A stretch of DNA of 64,000 bases, from contig JAFRUA010000031.1 in assembly GCA_017434855.1 (NCBI GenBank), positions 62,001-126,000 of the forward strand. Direction: 5' to 3'. The notes under the pieces were generated by a model, which saw only the letters and a program-made list of their open reading frames with translations, made no database searches and was not told where the DNA came from. The position numbers and the translations under genes were made by a program. Source of the DNA: Clostridia bacterium (GTDB lineage: Bacteria; Bacillota; Clostridia; Oscillospirales; Acutalibacteraceae). Shown piece after piece: positions 42,842-53,600 of the stretch. Position 1 is the stretch's first letter, and every line of letters starts with the position of its first letter.

Positions 42842-43001
42842 GCTGTTTCCTCCTTTCGGCCCTGTGTGATACAAGCCAAATGCGGCGGAGCATTTTACTC
42901 GCTTTTGGAATAAAACGTCCGCCTGGTATTTGTTCTATTGAACCGGTGTATCAGCCATATTCATACATATTCCGTCACGCTCTGGGATATGCCGCCGCGG
43001 C

Positions 43002-43460
43002 TCAATCCCGGCTCTGCGAAACGACGACGCGGTTCTCTGCCTCAATCTCCACATAATCCTTGTCGGCATTGGTCGCTTTCACCAGTCCCAGGCGCTCCAT
43101 GGCGATCTTGTCAATGTTTTCGGCCGATACGATGCGTGCCAGCCGGCTTTGCAGCACCACGTTTGCGTCGCACTGGATGGTGAGCTTTTCGTTCGCGGCG
43201 TCCAGCGCATGGCGCTGCTGGGTCTTCTTGGCAAAGCTGTTGCAGAAAATGCCGAACAGCACGATCGCAAACGACACCATTGCAAAGATTTTGACCAGCT
43301 TTTTATTGTTGACCCGTTCCAGCTTCCGGCGATCCACATGGGGCTGCGGCACTCTTCTGAGCCGGGGCGCGGGTTCCTGCGGTCGCTCTTGCGGCTGCAC
43401 ATACGGCCGTTGCAGCGGCTGCGCAGCAAGATTCAAATCAAAGGCGCGTTCTGCCGCCAT
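43002..43460 (-). CDS. ftsL: Septum protein FtsL/DivIC-like
   Basis: A 152-residue bitopic membrane protein: a basic, Pro/Arg-rich cytoplasmic part (about 1-55), one transmembrane helix (IFAMVSFAIVLFGIFCNSFA), and an extracellular coiled coil (about 80-125) ending in the FtsL-like IDKIAMERLGLVKA. It should pair with FtsQ and the class B PBP. Sequence conservation is low, as usual for FtsL, so position between rsmH and ftsI carries much of the call. ATG 43460 follows GAGGGGG by about 8 bases. Confidence 0.88.
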   Translation of the reverse strand: MAAERAFDLNLAAQPLQRPYVQPQERPQEPAPRLRRVPQPHVDRRKLERVNNKKLVKIFAMVSFAIVLFGIFCNSFAKKTQQRHALDAANEKLTIQCDANVVLQSRLARIVSAENIDKIAMERLGLVKATNADKDYVEIEAENRVVVSQSRD

Positions 43461-43482
43461 GATGATTCCCCCTCTTTATTTT

Positions 43483-44409
43483 TTACATACGAAGCTTTTC
43501 TGCGCTGCGCAAACGGGCGCTGCGCGCGCGCGGGTTTTCCTCTGCTTCTTTTTCCGACGGAGCCACCGCTTTCAGCACCCGGGCGCGCGGCGTATTGCCG
43601 CACACGCAAACCGGAAACTCCGGCGGGCAGGTGCAGCCCTTTGACCATTGCTGCATCTTTTGCTTGACGATGCGGTCCTCCAGCGAATGAAAGGTGATGA
43701 CCGACAGCCGGCCGCCGACCTCCAGCGCGTCAAACATCTCGTTCAGCGTGGTTTCCAATACGTCCAGCTCGCCGTTCACCGCAATGCGCAGCGCCTGAAA
43801 CGTTCGCCGCGCCGGGTGGCCGCCGGTGCGCCGCGCCTTGGCGGGGATGCCGGTCTTGATGATCTCGGCCAGCTCCAGCGTGGTTTCGATCGGTTTGACC
43901 GACCGTTCCTCCACGATCCGTTTGGCAATGGACCGCGCAAAGCGTTCCTCTCCGTACCGAAAAATGATCTGCGCCAGCGCCTCCTGCGGCAGCGTGTTGA
44001 CCAGGTCCGCCGCGCTTTGGCCGCTTTGCGACATGCGCATGTCCAGCGGCGCGTCTGCGTGGAACGAAAACCCGCGGCCTGCCGTATCCAACTGATGCGA
44101 GCTGACGCCCAGGTCCGCAAAAATGCCGCTGACGCTTTCCAGCCCCAGCGCGCCAAGGATCTCTTGCAGCCGGCTGAAGTTGGACTGCACCACCGTCACA
44201 CGCGCGTCGCCCCGGAATCGCGCGTTCAATGCGGCGATCGCGTCCGGGTCCTGATCGATGCAGATCAGCTTTCCGCGTTCCAGACGTTCCAAAACTGCGG
44301 CGCTGTGGCCGCCGGCGCCCGCCGTGCAGTCCACATAAACACCGTCCGGCCGCACCTGCAGCGACGCCACCGTTTCGTTCAAAAGAACGCTGACGTGATG
44401 AAATTCCAT
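43483..44409 (-). CDS. rsmH: 16S rRNA (cytosine-1402-N4) methyltransferase RsmH
   Basis: A 308-residue SAM-dependent enzyme (formerly MraW) acting in the ribosomal decoding centre. It has the start EFHHVSVLLNETVASL, SAM loop VDCTAGAGGHSAAVLE, FADLGVSSHQLDTAGRGFSF, LDMRMSQ, RRTFQALRIAVNGELD, and the end SVITFHSLEDRIVKQ. ATG 44409 lies 9 bases after the mraZ stop, with a GTGAGGTGA-type site reaching into the gap. Standard second gene of the dcw cluster. Confidence 0.97.
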   Translation of the reverse strand: MEFHHVSVLLNETVASLQVRPDGVYVDCTAGAGGHSAAVLERLERGKLICIDQDPDAIAALNARFRGDARVTVVQSNFSRLQEILGALGLESVSGIFADLGVSSHQLDTAGRGFSFHADAPLDMRMSQSGQSAADLVNTLPQEALAQIIFRYGEERFARSIAKRIVEERSVKPIETTLELAEIIKTGIPAKARRTGGHPARRTFQALRIAVNGELDVLETTLNEMFDALEVGGRLSVITFHSLEDRIVKQKMQQWSKGCTCPPEFPVCVCGNTPRARVLKAVAPSEKEAEENPRARSARLRSAEKLRM

Positions 44410-44418
44410 GATCTCACC

Positions 44419-44907
44419 TCACGGTGCGGGCAGGAACTCGCCCTTTGCGGTGCGTTCCAGCGCAATGGATTCTTCCGCCATGGCAGCAGATTCTTCGTCC
44501 ATGGAATGCTGATTGACCAGCGCGTAATAGTCTTTGAAGACGGCGGGATCCCAAATTTCCACATGGTCGCCCATGCCGACGATCACGGTGGCCTTGTCCA
44601 GCTTTGCCAGCGCGGCGATGGACGTCGGGATCGCGATGCGCCCCTGGCTGTCCACATTCACGTCGGTGGCACCGGCATAGTCCGCAAACATCTGCATCCT
44701 GCGTTTGTGCGGATTGGCAATCTGCGCGGCCGCCGCCTCCACCTGCTGCTCAAAGTCTGAACGACGGAAGCATTGGATGCACGGGTACTTCGACGCCAGA
44801 ACCTTGATGACAAAGCTGCCCGTCAGCCCGTCACGAAACTTTGCCGGAACAAACAACCGGTTTTTCGCGTCCATGTTGTGCTCATAGTTGCCGATAAAGC
44901 CAAGCAT
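44419..44907 (-). CDS. mraZ: Transcriptional regulator MraZ
   Basis: A 162-residue protein with two AbrB/SpoVT-like swapped-hairpin halves: NMDAKNRLFVPAKFRD (first) and NVDSQGRIAIPTSIAALAKL (second), with the DxxGR/DAKNR signature in each. It binds repeats in its own promoter and tunes the dcw operon. The ATG at 44907 has AAGGAGGTG about 8 bases upstream. It is slightly longer than the usual 140-150 residues because of a C-terminal extension. Confidence 0.97.
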   Translation of the reverse strand: MLGFIGNYEHNMDAKNRLFVPAKFRDGLTGSFVIKVLASKYPCIQCFRRSDFEQQVEAAAAQIANPHKRRMQMFADYAGATDVNVDSQGRIAIPTSIAALAKLDKATVIVGMGDHVEIWDPAVFKDYYALVNQHSMDEESAAMAEESIALERTAKGEFLPAP

Positions 44908-44970
44908 CGCCGTGCACCTCCTTTGCTCATTTTTGTGATCTCATTTGCGGGTACGCAGGAACCGGGCCGA

Positions 44971-44990
44971 AAATTCACCACAATTCCCCA
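44971..44990 (-). promoter_or_regulatory. MraZ boxes upstream of mraZ
   Basis: Two direct repeats with a 10-base period, TGGGGAATTG (44990-44981) and TGGTGAATTT (44980-44971), match the known TGGN-type spaced repeats bound by MraZ. A further GTGGGG lies upstream near the -10 region. They are downstream of the promoter, so binding would block elongation or initiation. Confidence 0.75.
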
Positions 44991-45022
44991 AAAATATTGT
45001 ATCGCGCCCCACTGTGGATATA

Positions 45023-45051
45023 ATTATACCGTTTTGTGCGTGCCTTGTCAA
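45023..45051 (-). promoter_or_regulatory. Main dcw-cluster promoter
   Basis: Exact consensus TTGACA (45051-45046), 17 bases, TATAAT (45028-45023), about 115 bases before mraZ. Confidence 0.88.
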
Positions 45052-45222
45052 CCCTTTCGCGCGGGATTCTGAAAAAAATACCGCAAAAATTGCGGTGGGG
45101 CAAAGTGGAGCGCCGAATCAGCGCCGCAGCCGCACCCGGCAAACCAGACGCCGATTGAACGGACGGTTGATTTTTTTATGAAAAATGGTTTTTAAGGACT
45201 TTTTCAGAATTAGAAGATATGA

Positions 45223-45228
45223 TATAAT
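45223..45228 (+). promoter_or_regulatory. -10 box of the two-component operon
   Basis: TATAAT about 39 bases before the response-regulator ATG. The -35 region (TTTTTC/TTTTCA) is poor, which suggests activation, perhaps autoregulation. Confidence 0.55.
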
Positions 45229-45266
45229 TGAAAAGTGAAACAACCCCCACGCAAAGGAGGCTCTTT

Positions 45267-45947
45267 ATGAATATTCTGATTGTGGAGGACGAGGTTTCTC
45301 TTTCCAATGCCATCAAAAAGATCATGGAACAGCACGGCTATCTGGCCGACGCTGTGTATGACGGCGCCAGCGCGATCGATTATGCCACCGGCTGCGCCTA
45401 TGATCTCATCATTCTGGACGTCATGCTGCCAAAGCTTGACGGATTTGAGGTGGTCCGGCGCCTGCGTGCGGGCGGCCTGCAAACGCCGATCCTGATGCTG
45501 ACGGCAAGGGCGGCCACGCCGGACAAGGTCACGGGGCTCAACAGCGGCGCAGACGATTACATGACCAAGCCCTTTGAAATCGAAGAGCTGCTGGCGCGGG
45601 TCAATGCGCTGACGCGGCGCACCCCCGGCGGTCTGGTGATCGATACGGTCACCTTCGGCGACCTGACGCTGAATGTCAGGAACGCGGTGCTTGCCTGCGG
45701 CAATGCGTCCGTGCAGCTCAGCCGCAAGGAATTTGAGGTGCTGAAGCTGCTGATGTATCACCCGAGCACGACCGTCACAAAAGAGCTTTTGATCGTGAAG
45801 ATCTGGGGCGCAGACTCGGAAGCAACCGACAACAACGTTGAGGTCTATATTTCGTTCCTGCGCAAAAAGCTGCGCTATCTCAAGTCGCAGGTCCTGATCC
45901 GCAACATTCAAAAAATCGGGTATCGACTGGAGGCGGAGCCGGCGTGA
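45267..45947 (+). CDS. OmpR-family response regulator
   Basis: A 226-residue cytoplasmic regulator. The receiver domain (1-120) has acidic ED near residue 8, the phosphoacceptor Asp51 in LIILDVMLPKLDG, and the conserved Lys in DDYMTKPFEIEELLAR. The winged-helix domain (about 130-224) carries LSRKEFEVLKLLMYHP and the recognition segment DNNVEVYISFLRKKL. ATG 45267 follows AAAGGAGG by 7 bases. The histidine kinase gene overlaps its end by 4 bases. Target genes unknown; no gene beside the pair points to a signal. Confidence 0.95.
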   Translation: MNILIVEDEVSLSNAIKKIMEQHGYLADAVYDGASAIDYATGCAYDLIILDVMLPKLDGFEVVRRLRAGGLQTPILMLTARAATPDKVTGLNSGADDYMTKPFEIEELLARVNALTRRTPGGLVIDTVTFGDLTLNVRNAVLACGNASVQLSRKEFEVLKLLMYHPSTTVTKELLIVKIWGADSEATDNNVEVYISFLRKKLRYLKSQVLIRNIQKIGYRLEAEPA

Positions 45948-47272
45948 AACAGTACCGCAAACGCTTTGTCTTCATCAGTATGTCGCTCATCTCGTTTGTG
46001 CTGCTGACCGTTTTCATTGTGCTGGAAATCACTGCCTATTATCATCACTGCAGTGAGCTGAAAAGCACCATGAGTCATGTGCTGCAGCCCATCAGCGGGC
46101 GGCTTGGAATTGACGATGCCGGGCCGCCGGCAGTCCCGGGCGACACACCCCCGGCAGCACCCGACGCGCCGCTGGGCCCGGCAAACAGCAAAGCGCAGGC
46201 CCAGCGTCTTTTTCGCGGCGGCAACAGCCAGATCATCACCGTTCTGGTCAAGAACGACAGCAATGAACACATCATCGTTTCCAGAGAAGACAGTGAAATC
46301 TCAGACAGCGAAATTCAAGCTGCGATTCCGGATGCGCTGGCTGCTGACAAGTCGTTTGGCACACTGCCGGATCACAACCTGATTTTTTACAAGGAAGTCG
46401 GCGCCAACTGCATGAAAATCGCCCTGACGCAAACAAGCTACATTACCCAGCGTGTCTGGCGAAGCATCGCGACTTATGGCCTGATCTTTTTACTCTCTTT
46501 TGCTGTCTTTCTTTTCGTCACCGTGCGTCTGTCAAAATTTGCGTCGCGGCCGATGGAACGGGCCATGCAATTGGAACGCCGGTTTGTGGCTGACGTGTCG
46601 CACGACCTGAAAACGCCGATCACTGTCATCCTGGCCAACAACAGCATTTTAAAAAGCAATGCAAACGCCGCGGTCGCAACCCAGATGCAATGGGTCGACA
46701 GCACCGAGGCCGCCGCAAAAAACATGATGCACCTGATCGACGAAATGCTGACGCTTTCTTCTTTGGACGAGTGTGCGGCACGCACTCCGGGCAGCGGCAC
46801 GGACGCAGTGAGCTTGTCGTCTGCGGCGGAAAAAGCAGAACTGCAAATGGAATCCATTGCGTATGATCGAAAGATCACTCTGAATGCAGAGATTCGGGAC
46901 GGGCTGTTTGTTCGCGCGACGGCCGACGACCTGGACCGCATTTGCAGCGGCCTTTTGGAAAACGCGCTGAAATATGAACCGGCCGGCAGCGAAGTCACAA
47001 TGACGCTTGAGGCCAACAAAAAAAAGGCCGTCCTTTCCATCCGCAACCGCAGCAGCGTTATTGCAGAAGAAGAACAGCCGCACATCTTTGAACGGTTTTA
47101 TCGCGGTGACAAAGCCCGCGACACCAAACAGGGGCACGGCCTCGGCCTGCCGATCATCAAGCAGATCACCGATCTGATCGGCGCCGCTGTTTCCGTCCGC
47201 AGCACCGAAACGGACGGCACCACATTCCGGGTGGAATTTGATCTTGCGCCTCCACCCGACAAATCCCATTGA
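45944..47272 (+). CDS. Membrane sensor histidine kinase
   Basis: A 442-residue kinase paired with the upstream regulator (GTG start overlapping its TGA). Transmembrane helix 1 is at about residues 9-31 and helix 2 at about 176-198, enclosing an extracellular sensor of about 145 residues with an Ala/Pro-rich stretch (AGPPAVPGDTPPAAPDAP). The dimerisation box ADVSHDLKTPITVI holds the phosphorylated His220. The ATPase domain has the N box LLENALKYE, then HIFERFYRGDKA (F box) and GHGLGLPIIKQI (G2). The N box and G boxes are complete, so it should be active. An intrinsic terminator follows. Confidence 0.94.
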   Translation: MKQYRKRFVFISMSLISFVLLTVFIVLEITAYYHHCSELKSTMSHVLQPISGRLGIDDAGPPAVPGDTPPAAPDAPLGPANSKAQAQRLFRGGNSQIITVLVKNDSNEHIIVSREDSEISDSEIQAAIPDALAADKSFGTLPDHNLIFYKEVGANCMKIALTQTSYITQRVWRSIATYGLIFLLSFAVFLFVTVRLSKFASRPMERAMQLERRFVADVSHDLKTPITVILANNSILKSNANAAVATQMQWVDSTEAAAKNMMHLIDEMLTLSSLDECAARTPGSGTDAVSLSSAAEKAELQMESIAYDRKITLNAEIRDGLFVRATADDLDRICSGLLENALKYEPAGSEVTMTLEANKKKAVLSIRNRSSVIAEEEQPHIFERFYRGDKARDTKQGHGLGLPIIKQITDLIGAAVSVRSTETDGTTFRVEFDLAPPPDKSH

Positions 47273-47294
47273 CAGCTCCTCATTCTCTCCTTTT

Positions 47295-47336
47295 GGGGAT
47301 CGGCAGAACCGCACTGCCGGTCCCCGCTTTTGTTTT
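47295..47336 (+). terminator. Terminator of the two-component operon
   Basis: A 12-bp stem, GGGGATCGGCAG with CTGCCGGTCCCC (one G-T), then GCTTTTGTTTT. Confidence 0.88.
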
Positions 47337-47360
47337 AAAAGCTGAATCGGCACCTGTGCG

Positions 47361-47543
47361 GTCCGCGCTTTGTGCGCGGACAAGCCGCCGCCGAGGGGCG
47401 CAGGCCGGCCCGGCCGGCCTGCGCAAATTCAAAGCCGGGATTCCACACCGGCAAAAAGGCACCGTCTGCCCGGCTTTGAATTTTGCGCCGCCGCTGGCGG
47501 CGCACCCTCGGCGGCGGCCAACGGCGAACACAACGTGTTCGCC
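47361..47543. repeat. Dense nested palindromic element
   Basis: The 372 bases between the kinase and the giant protein hold no gene but a stack of near-perfect inverted repeats: 8 bp (47361-47368/47374-47381), a 14-bp outer stem (47384-47397/47505-47518), a 13-bp palindrome (47398-47410/47412-47424), a 19-20-bp stem (47421-47439/47469-47488), an 8-bp hairpin (47485-47492/47496-47503), and a 9-bp hairpin (47523-47531/47535-47543). Several share bases, so alternative foldings compete. It is very GC-rich. Confidence 0.7.
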
Positions 47544-47597
47544 CCGCACAGCCGACTGGTTCACAATACAACGCTGCAATCGCTCATATACGCAAAC

Positions 47598-47627
47598 GCG
47601 CCGCCCCCCCAAACGCGGTGGCGGCGC
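47598..47627 (-). terminator. Possible terminator of the giant repeat protein
   Basis: GCGCCGCC (47598-47605) pairs with GGCGGCGC (47620-47627), 18 bases past the stop. The minus-strand tail GTTTGCG is a weak T run. Confidence 0.45.
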
Positions 47628-47644
47628 TTTCCGTTGATTGTGGA

Positions 47645-50600
47645 TCAGTGGCCCATCTTGTAGATCAGATGCTGAATGGTATGGACGAAGTAGTGGATCG
47701 CAGTGATCGCCCAGCCATAGACCGGCAACTCATAACGCGCTTCATAGAAGTCGCACATCGAGCAGCGGAAGCCCGTGGACTGTTCATCCGTCGTATAGGT
47801 CGCTCTGATATCCATGTGGGAAATCGTACCGGTGAGGTTGCCGTCTTCCAGCTTCAAGACATCGTTGGTCGTGATCATGACACGGTTCAGGGTGTAGATC
47901 ATCGTGATCTTGTATTCGCCATCCTGGAACCGGTGGTCAAATTTGACTTCACCGTTGGCATTGGTGGTTCCGGTGTACTTGATGCCGTGGTTGACAAGCG
48001 AAACTTCAACATCCTTGATCGGGTGGTTGTTCTGGTCAACTGCCGCAACGGTCAGCTCGATGTAATAATCATCGCAGCGTTCGCACTTGTAGTAGTCGTA
48101 CTTGAACGTGCCGTCGTTGAGCTTGCCGGACCTGGTGCTGTCAAAGTGATATTCACCGTGGCCAAGCACTGCATACGGCTCAAAGCCGACCGCCTTGTTG
48201 CAGCGTTCGCAGACGTCATACTCGGAGTGACCCGCCGTGGTGCAGGTGGATGCCTGCGCCGGCTTTCTGACCCAGGCGTGGCCAAGCGGTTCGCCGACCT
48301 CATAGGTCTCGGTACCGGCCGCACCGCAGGCGCAGCTGTAATAATAGGTCGCTGCCGTCTCGCACTTCGCGTTCGAGTGCATGTAATCTCTGGTCGAGAC
48401 CTGACGGTCAAACGTGTGCAGGACCGGGTCACCGTAGGTGCCGCAGCCGTTGACGCACTTGAAGCTGTGGCTGCCGTTGCCGTTGTCTCTGAGCTCGCCG
48501 ATGTAGTTGTGGCCAAGGGCCGGCAGGACATAGGTTTCGGTGTCCACGCCGTACTTCTTGCCGCTTGCGGAAATATCCGTGCCGTCCAGCGTCAGAATCA
48601 GCTTGCAGACCGCGCAGTAGGTCAAAGCTCTGGTACCGTTCTGCGTGCAGGTCGCCGCTCTCGCGTTGACGGTTGTGATGATGTGATCCGCATATTCGCC
48701 GTAGTGATCGCCGCAGAAGTCGCAGACCGCCTGCTCGATGCAGGTTGCGGTGCCGCCGACGCAGTCTTCGGTGATGTACTGGCCGCAGACGCAGTACGCT
48801 TTGTGCGTGCCGTCGCCGTTGGAAACATAGTGATCGGTGAAGTCGTGCGCAGCAGCCTCTGCCGTGATGCTGACATGGCCGATGACCTTGTCTGCATTGA
48901 TCGTGACTGTGGCGGAAAGGTTGTCGTCAGCCAGAACATAGGTGTAATCCGTGTCTCTGGTCAGTTCGATCGAGCCGACCTTAACGGTGACCGTGTCAAG
49001 CAGGTGATAACCATCTTCCGCTGTGACGGTGCCGATATAGGTTGTGTCGCCCTGCGCCTGTGCCGGTGTACCGGTCAGGTTGTCGCCGTAATAGGTCACG
49101 CCAAACACGCCGTAGAGCCACTTCGCCTTGAAGGTGACGTTGCCCCAATGGCCGGTCGTAATCGCGGTGACCGCCTCTGCCGCCGTCCAGTTGCCGACGC
49201 CGGTCTTGACGATCCAGCCGCCGAAGTCATAACCCTCACGGGTGATGTCTGCAGCCGTCGGAAGCGCGATGGACGGGGATTCAATGGTATAGGTTCCGCT
49301 GAAGTCCGCCATGGTGCCTTCGTCGGTATCGAAGGTGTAGGTGTAGGTGATCGGGCTCCATTGTGCCTGGAATTCGACATTGCCATAGCTGCCGGTCGGA
49401 ATGCTGATTGCTGTGTCGCCGACGGTCCAGCTGTTCTCGTCACCGTTCGCCGTCTTGACAACCCAGCCTTCAAAGCTGTAACCGTCGCGATGGATCTCGC
49501 TCGCGGTCGGAAGCATGATGGTCGCCGTTTCGATGGTGTAGGTGCCGCCGCTCACATCGCTGCCGTCATTGACGTCAAAGCTGTAAGTGTATTCGTTCGC
49601 GTTCCACTTCGCATAGAGGTTGTTGACCGTGTCTTCGTTCGGCCAGTAGGCGTCGCCCTGATCGCCGGCCTTGTTGGCCTCGGTCAGTTCCGCGTCCTTA
49701 TACCAGCCGCCGAAGGTGTAACCGGTCTTGGTCGGCGTCGGCAGCGTGATGCTGGTCGGCGTCCACTGCGCGATGATCGTCACATTTTCTTTGCTCAGAA
49801 GGGTCACAAACGCCTGGTTCGCATAGGTCTCGTCGCCGTTCTTCCAGCCGGCAAAGCCGAAGTTCGCCGTCAGGCTCTCAGGCTGTTCGCCGCCGTCTGC
49901 ACCGTTATAATTGAAGGTCACGGTGTACTTGCGTTCATAAGCGTTCGGGTTCAGCGCCTGTTCTTCGTCAGAGATGAACTGCTGGTTCTGCATGGTACCG
50001 TCGGTCTTGCCGTTGCCGTCGAAGATCACGAAGAAGTGGTTCTTGGTCCACTGCGCGGTGAATCTGACGTTACCGTACATACCGGTCGGGATCTCAGTCA
50101 CGATGTCGCCCAGGTGCCAGTTGGTCGCTGCGGCAACGGTCGTCACTTTCCAACCGCCGAAGGTGTAACCGTCGCGTGTGATCTCGTTGCTGGTCGGCAG
50201 CGCGATCGGCGCGGATTCGATGTTGTACTCGCCGTCACGGTCCGCCATGGTGCCGTTCGCCGTCTCGAACTTGTAGGTATAGGTGATCTTGGCCCACTGT
50301 GCCGTGAAGGTCACGTTGCCAAAGTGCGCGTCGCCCGCGTTCGCCGCGTCAGCCGCATACTGCGTGCCGTTCGTCCAGTCGCCTTCTGCTGCGGTGATCT
50401 TCCACCCGTCAAAGGTGTAGCCCGCGCGTGCGGTCGTCGGGAACGAGACAACGTCGGTCGCGATGAAGTCAGCCGTAGTGAACTCGGTCGTGCCGTTCGC
50501 ATAGATGAACGTCGCGGTGTAACCGATCGCATCCCAGTGAGCGGTCAGCGTGGTGTTCGCTGTCGGCGTGAAGGAAGCACCTTCCACTTTCGTGTCGCCG

Positions 50601-53600
50601 TTGTACCAGCCGGCGAAGGTGTAGCCGTCCTTTGCCGTGGTCGGGAGCGCGTTGCTCTCTGCCGTCCAGACAGCATACAGGGTCAGGTCTTCGTCACGAT
50701 CCAGGTTGATCGTCTGGCCGTCGGTGTAAACCACGTCGCCGTCTGCCGCAGTGGCCCAGCCCGCAAAGGTGTAAGCCACGGTGGCGTCTGCCACGGCGCT
50801 TCCGCCGGCCTCGTCATAGGTCACGGTGTATTTGCGCTCAAAGGCATTCGCGGTCAGCGCCGTCGCTGCGCCGCAGGTGATCGTCTGGGTAGCCATCGTG
50901 CCGGTCGCGTCGGCGTTGTTCTTGTCAAAGGTCACGTCAAAGGTCTTCGCATCCCAGTGCGCGGTCAGGGTGGTGTCCGCCGTCGGGGTGAAGGTCGTGC
51001 CCTCCACCTTGGTGTCGCCGTTGTACCAGCCGGCGAAGGTGTAGCCCGTCTTTTCCGGCGTCGGCAGCGTCGTGCTGTTCGGCGTCCACTGCGCGGTCAT
51101 GGTGACCGGATCGGTCCGCTCAAAGGACACGTTCTGCTTGTCGGTGTAGGAAACACCGTCCTGATCTTTCCAGCCGTTGAAGGTGTAAGAGATCGTTGTG
51201 CTTGCCGTTTCGGCGCCGGACGTCGCGTTGTCATAGTCGTATGTGACAGTGTAAGCTCTCGCATACTGGTTGTCAAACAGGTTCTGGGCAATACCGGAAC
51301 GGAACTGCTGCGCCGGCATCTGAACGCCGTTGGTGCTGCCGTTGCCGAGGAAGGTGACGTTGAAGTCACTCTCGGTCCAGACCGCTTCCAGCGTCACGTC
51401 GCCGTACTTGCCGGTCGGGATGCTGAAGATCACGGTGTTCTCATCCCAGTTGCCTTCGCTCGTTGTCACCTTCCAGCCCGCGAAGCTGTAGCCCGTGCGG
51501 GAGATCTGGCCGGCGCTCTGCGACGGAAGCTGTACCGTGTCTTCGATGGTGTAATCATCGGACGCCGGAACCGTCAGGGTGCCGTTGTTCGGCAGGAGCG
51601 TGTAGGTGTATTCGTTTGCGGTCCACTGCGCCGTGAAGGTCACGTCGCCGTAGTTGCCGGCATCGACCTTGGCCACACCCGCCGCATATGCGGTGCCGTT
51701 TGCCCAGCTGCCGGCCGCCTTGGTGACGGTCCAGCCGGCGAAGGTGTAACCCGTTCTTTCCGGCGCTGTCGGGAAGGTCACGTCGGTTTCCTTGGTGAAG
51801 GCTGCGGTTGTGTCATCGCTGCCGTTCTTATACACGAACGTTGCGGTGTAGCTGACGGCATCCCAATGCGCAGTCAGGGTCGTGTCTGCTGTCGGCGTGA
51901 AGGTCGTGCCGTCCACCTTGGTGCTGCCGTTGTACCAGCCGGCGAAGGTGTAGCCGTCCTTGGTCGGCGTCGGCAGCGCGGTGCTGTTTGCAGACCAGAT
52001 CGCGCTCAGCGCCAGATTGCTCTCACGCGTCAGGGTGATCGTCTGACCGTCGGTGTAGGTCGCCGTCGTTGCCGCCGCGTCTTCGTTCCAGCCGAGGAAG
52101 TCATAGGCCACGGTCGCGTCGGTCACGGTGCTGCCGCCGTTCTCGTCATAGGTCACGTCATAGGCACGTTCGAAGGTGTTCGCGGTCAGGGGCTGCGCCA
52201 CGCCGGATTCATACGGCTGCGCCGCCATGGTCACGTCGTTGGTGTTGCCGTTGCCGGCGAAGGTCACGTCGAAGCTCTGTGCAACCCACTTCGCATAGAA
52301 GACGGTGTCAGCCGTCGGGGTGAAGTCTGTGCCCGCCGCATACGCATCGCCGGTGAAGCTTGCGTTGTCGTACCAGCCGTTGAAGATGTAGCCGAACTTG
52401 GTGGGCGCCGCCGGGATCGTGGTGCTCGCCGCCTCCCAGACCGCATACAGCGCCAGGTTCTCGTTGCGGGCCATGTTGATCTCGGCCTGGTTCGCATAGG
52501 CCACATCGCCGTCTGCCGCGGTTGCCCAGCCAAGGAATCTGTAAGTCACAGTGGCATCGGCCACGTCGCTGCCGCCGTTCTCTTCAAAGGTCACGGCGTA
52601 CTTGCGCTCATACTGGTTCGGGTTCAGGTTCTGCGCCACGCCGGAGCGGAACTGCTGCGCAGGCATCGTGATGTTGGTGTTCGTATTGCCGTTGCCGTCA
52701 AAGGTCACGTTGAAGTCATTGTTCGTCCAGACCGCAACCAGCTTGACGTCGCCGTACTTGCCGGCCGGGATGCCGAGGATCACAGTGCCGAGATCCCAGT
52801 TGCCTTCGGTGCCTTCTGCAACGCGCCAGCCTGCGAAGCTGTAGCCCGCGCGGGTCGGAGCAGCAAGGGTCGCCGCTTCGTCAACATTATAGGTTCCTTC
52901 AATCGCGTTCTCGGCGTCGCTCGCAAGGATCTTACCGGTATAGCTGTAAGTGTTGCGTGTCCACTGCGCCGTGAAGGTCACGTCGCCGTAGTTGCCCGCC
53001 GCGATGGACGTCACGTCTGCCGCATATTCGGCGCCGTCTGTCCAGCTTCCGTCCGCCGCAGTGATGGTCCAGCCGGCAAAGGTGTAACCGTTTCTGGTCG
53101 GGGTCGGCAGCGTCACGGCGTCTTCCTTCGTGAAGGCCGCGGTCGTGTTGTTGTCGCCGTTGTCATAGATGAACGTCGCGGTGTAGCTGTTCGCGGTCCA
53201 GTGCGCGGTCAGCGCGGTGTCCGCCGCCGGCGTGAAGCTGTCGCCAGCCTCGCCGACCTTGGTGCTGCCGTTGTACCAGCCGGCGAAGGTATAGCCGTCC
53301 TTCGTCGTGGTCGGGAGCACGGTGCTTTCCGCGGTCCACTGTGCGGTCAGGTTCAGCGCGTCGTCGCGCGCGGTGTCGATGGACGCCTCGTCAACGTAGC
53401 TGTTGCCGTCCTGATCGAGCCAGCCGTTGAAGCTGTAATCCACCGTCGTGTCGGTCACGGCGCTGCCGCCGACCTCATCGAAGGTCACGTCATAGCTGCG
53501 GGTGAAGGCGTTTGCGTCAAGGTTCTCTGCCACGTCAGACTTGATCGTCTGGTTCGGCATCGTGCCGGTCGCGTCATCGTGTCCCTTTGCAAAGGTCACG

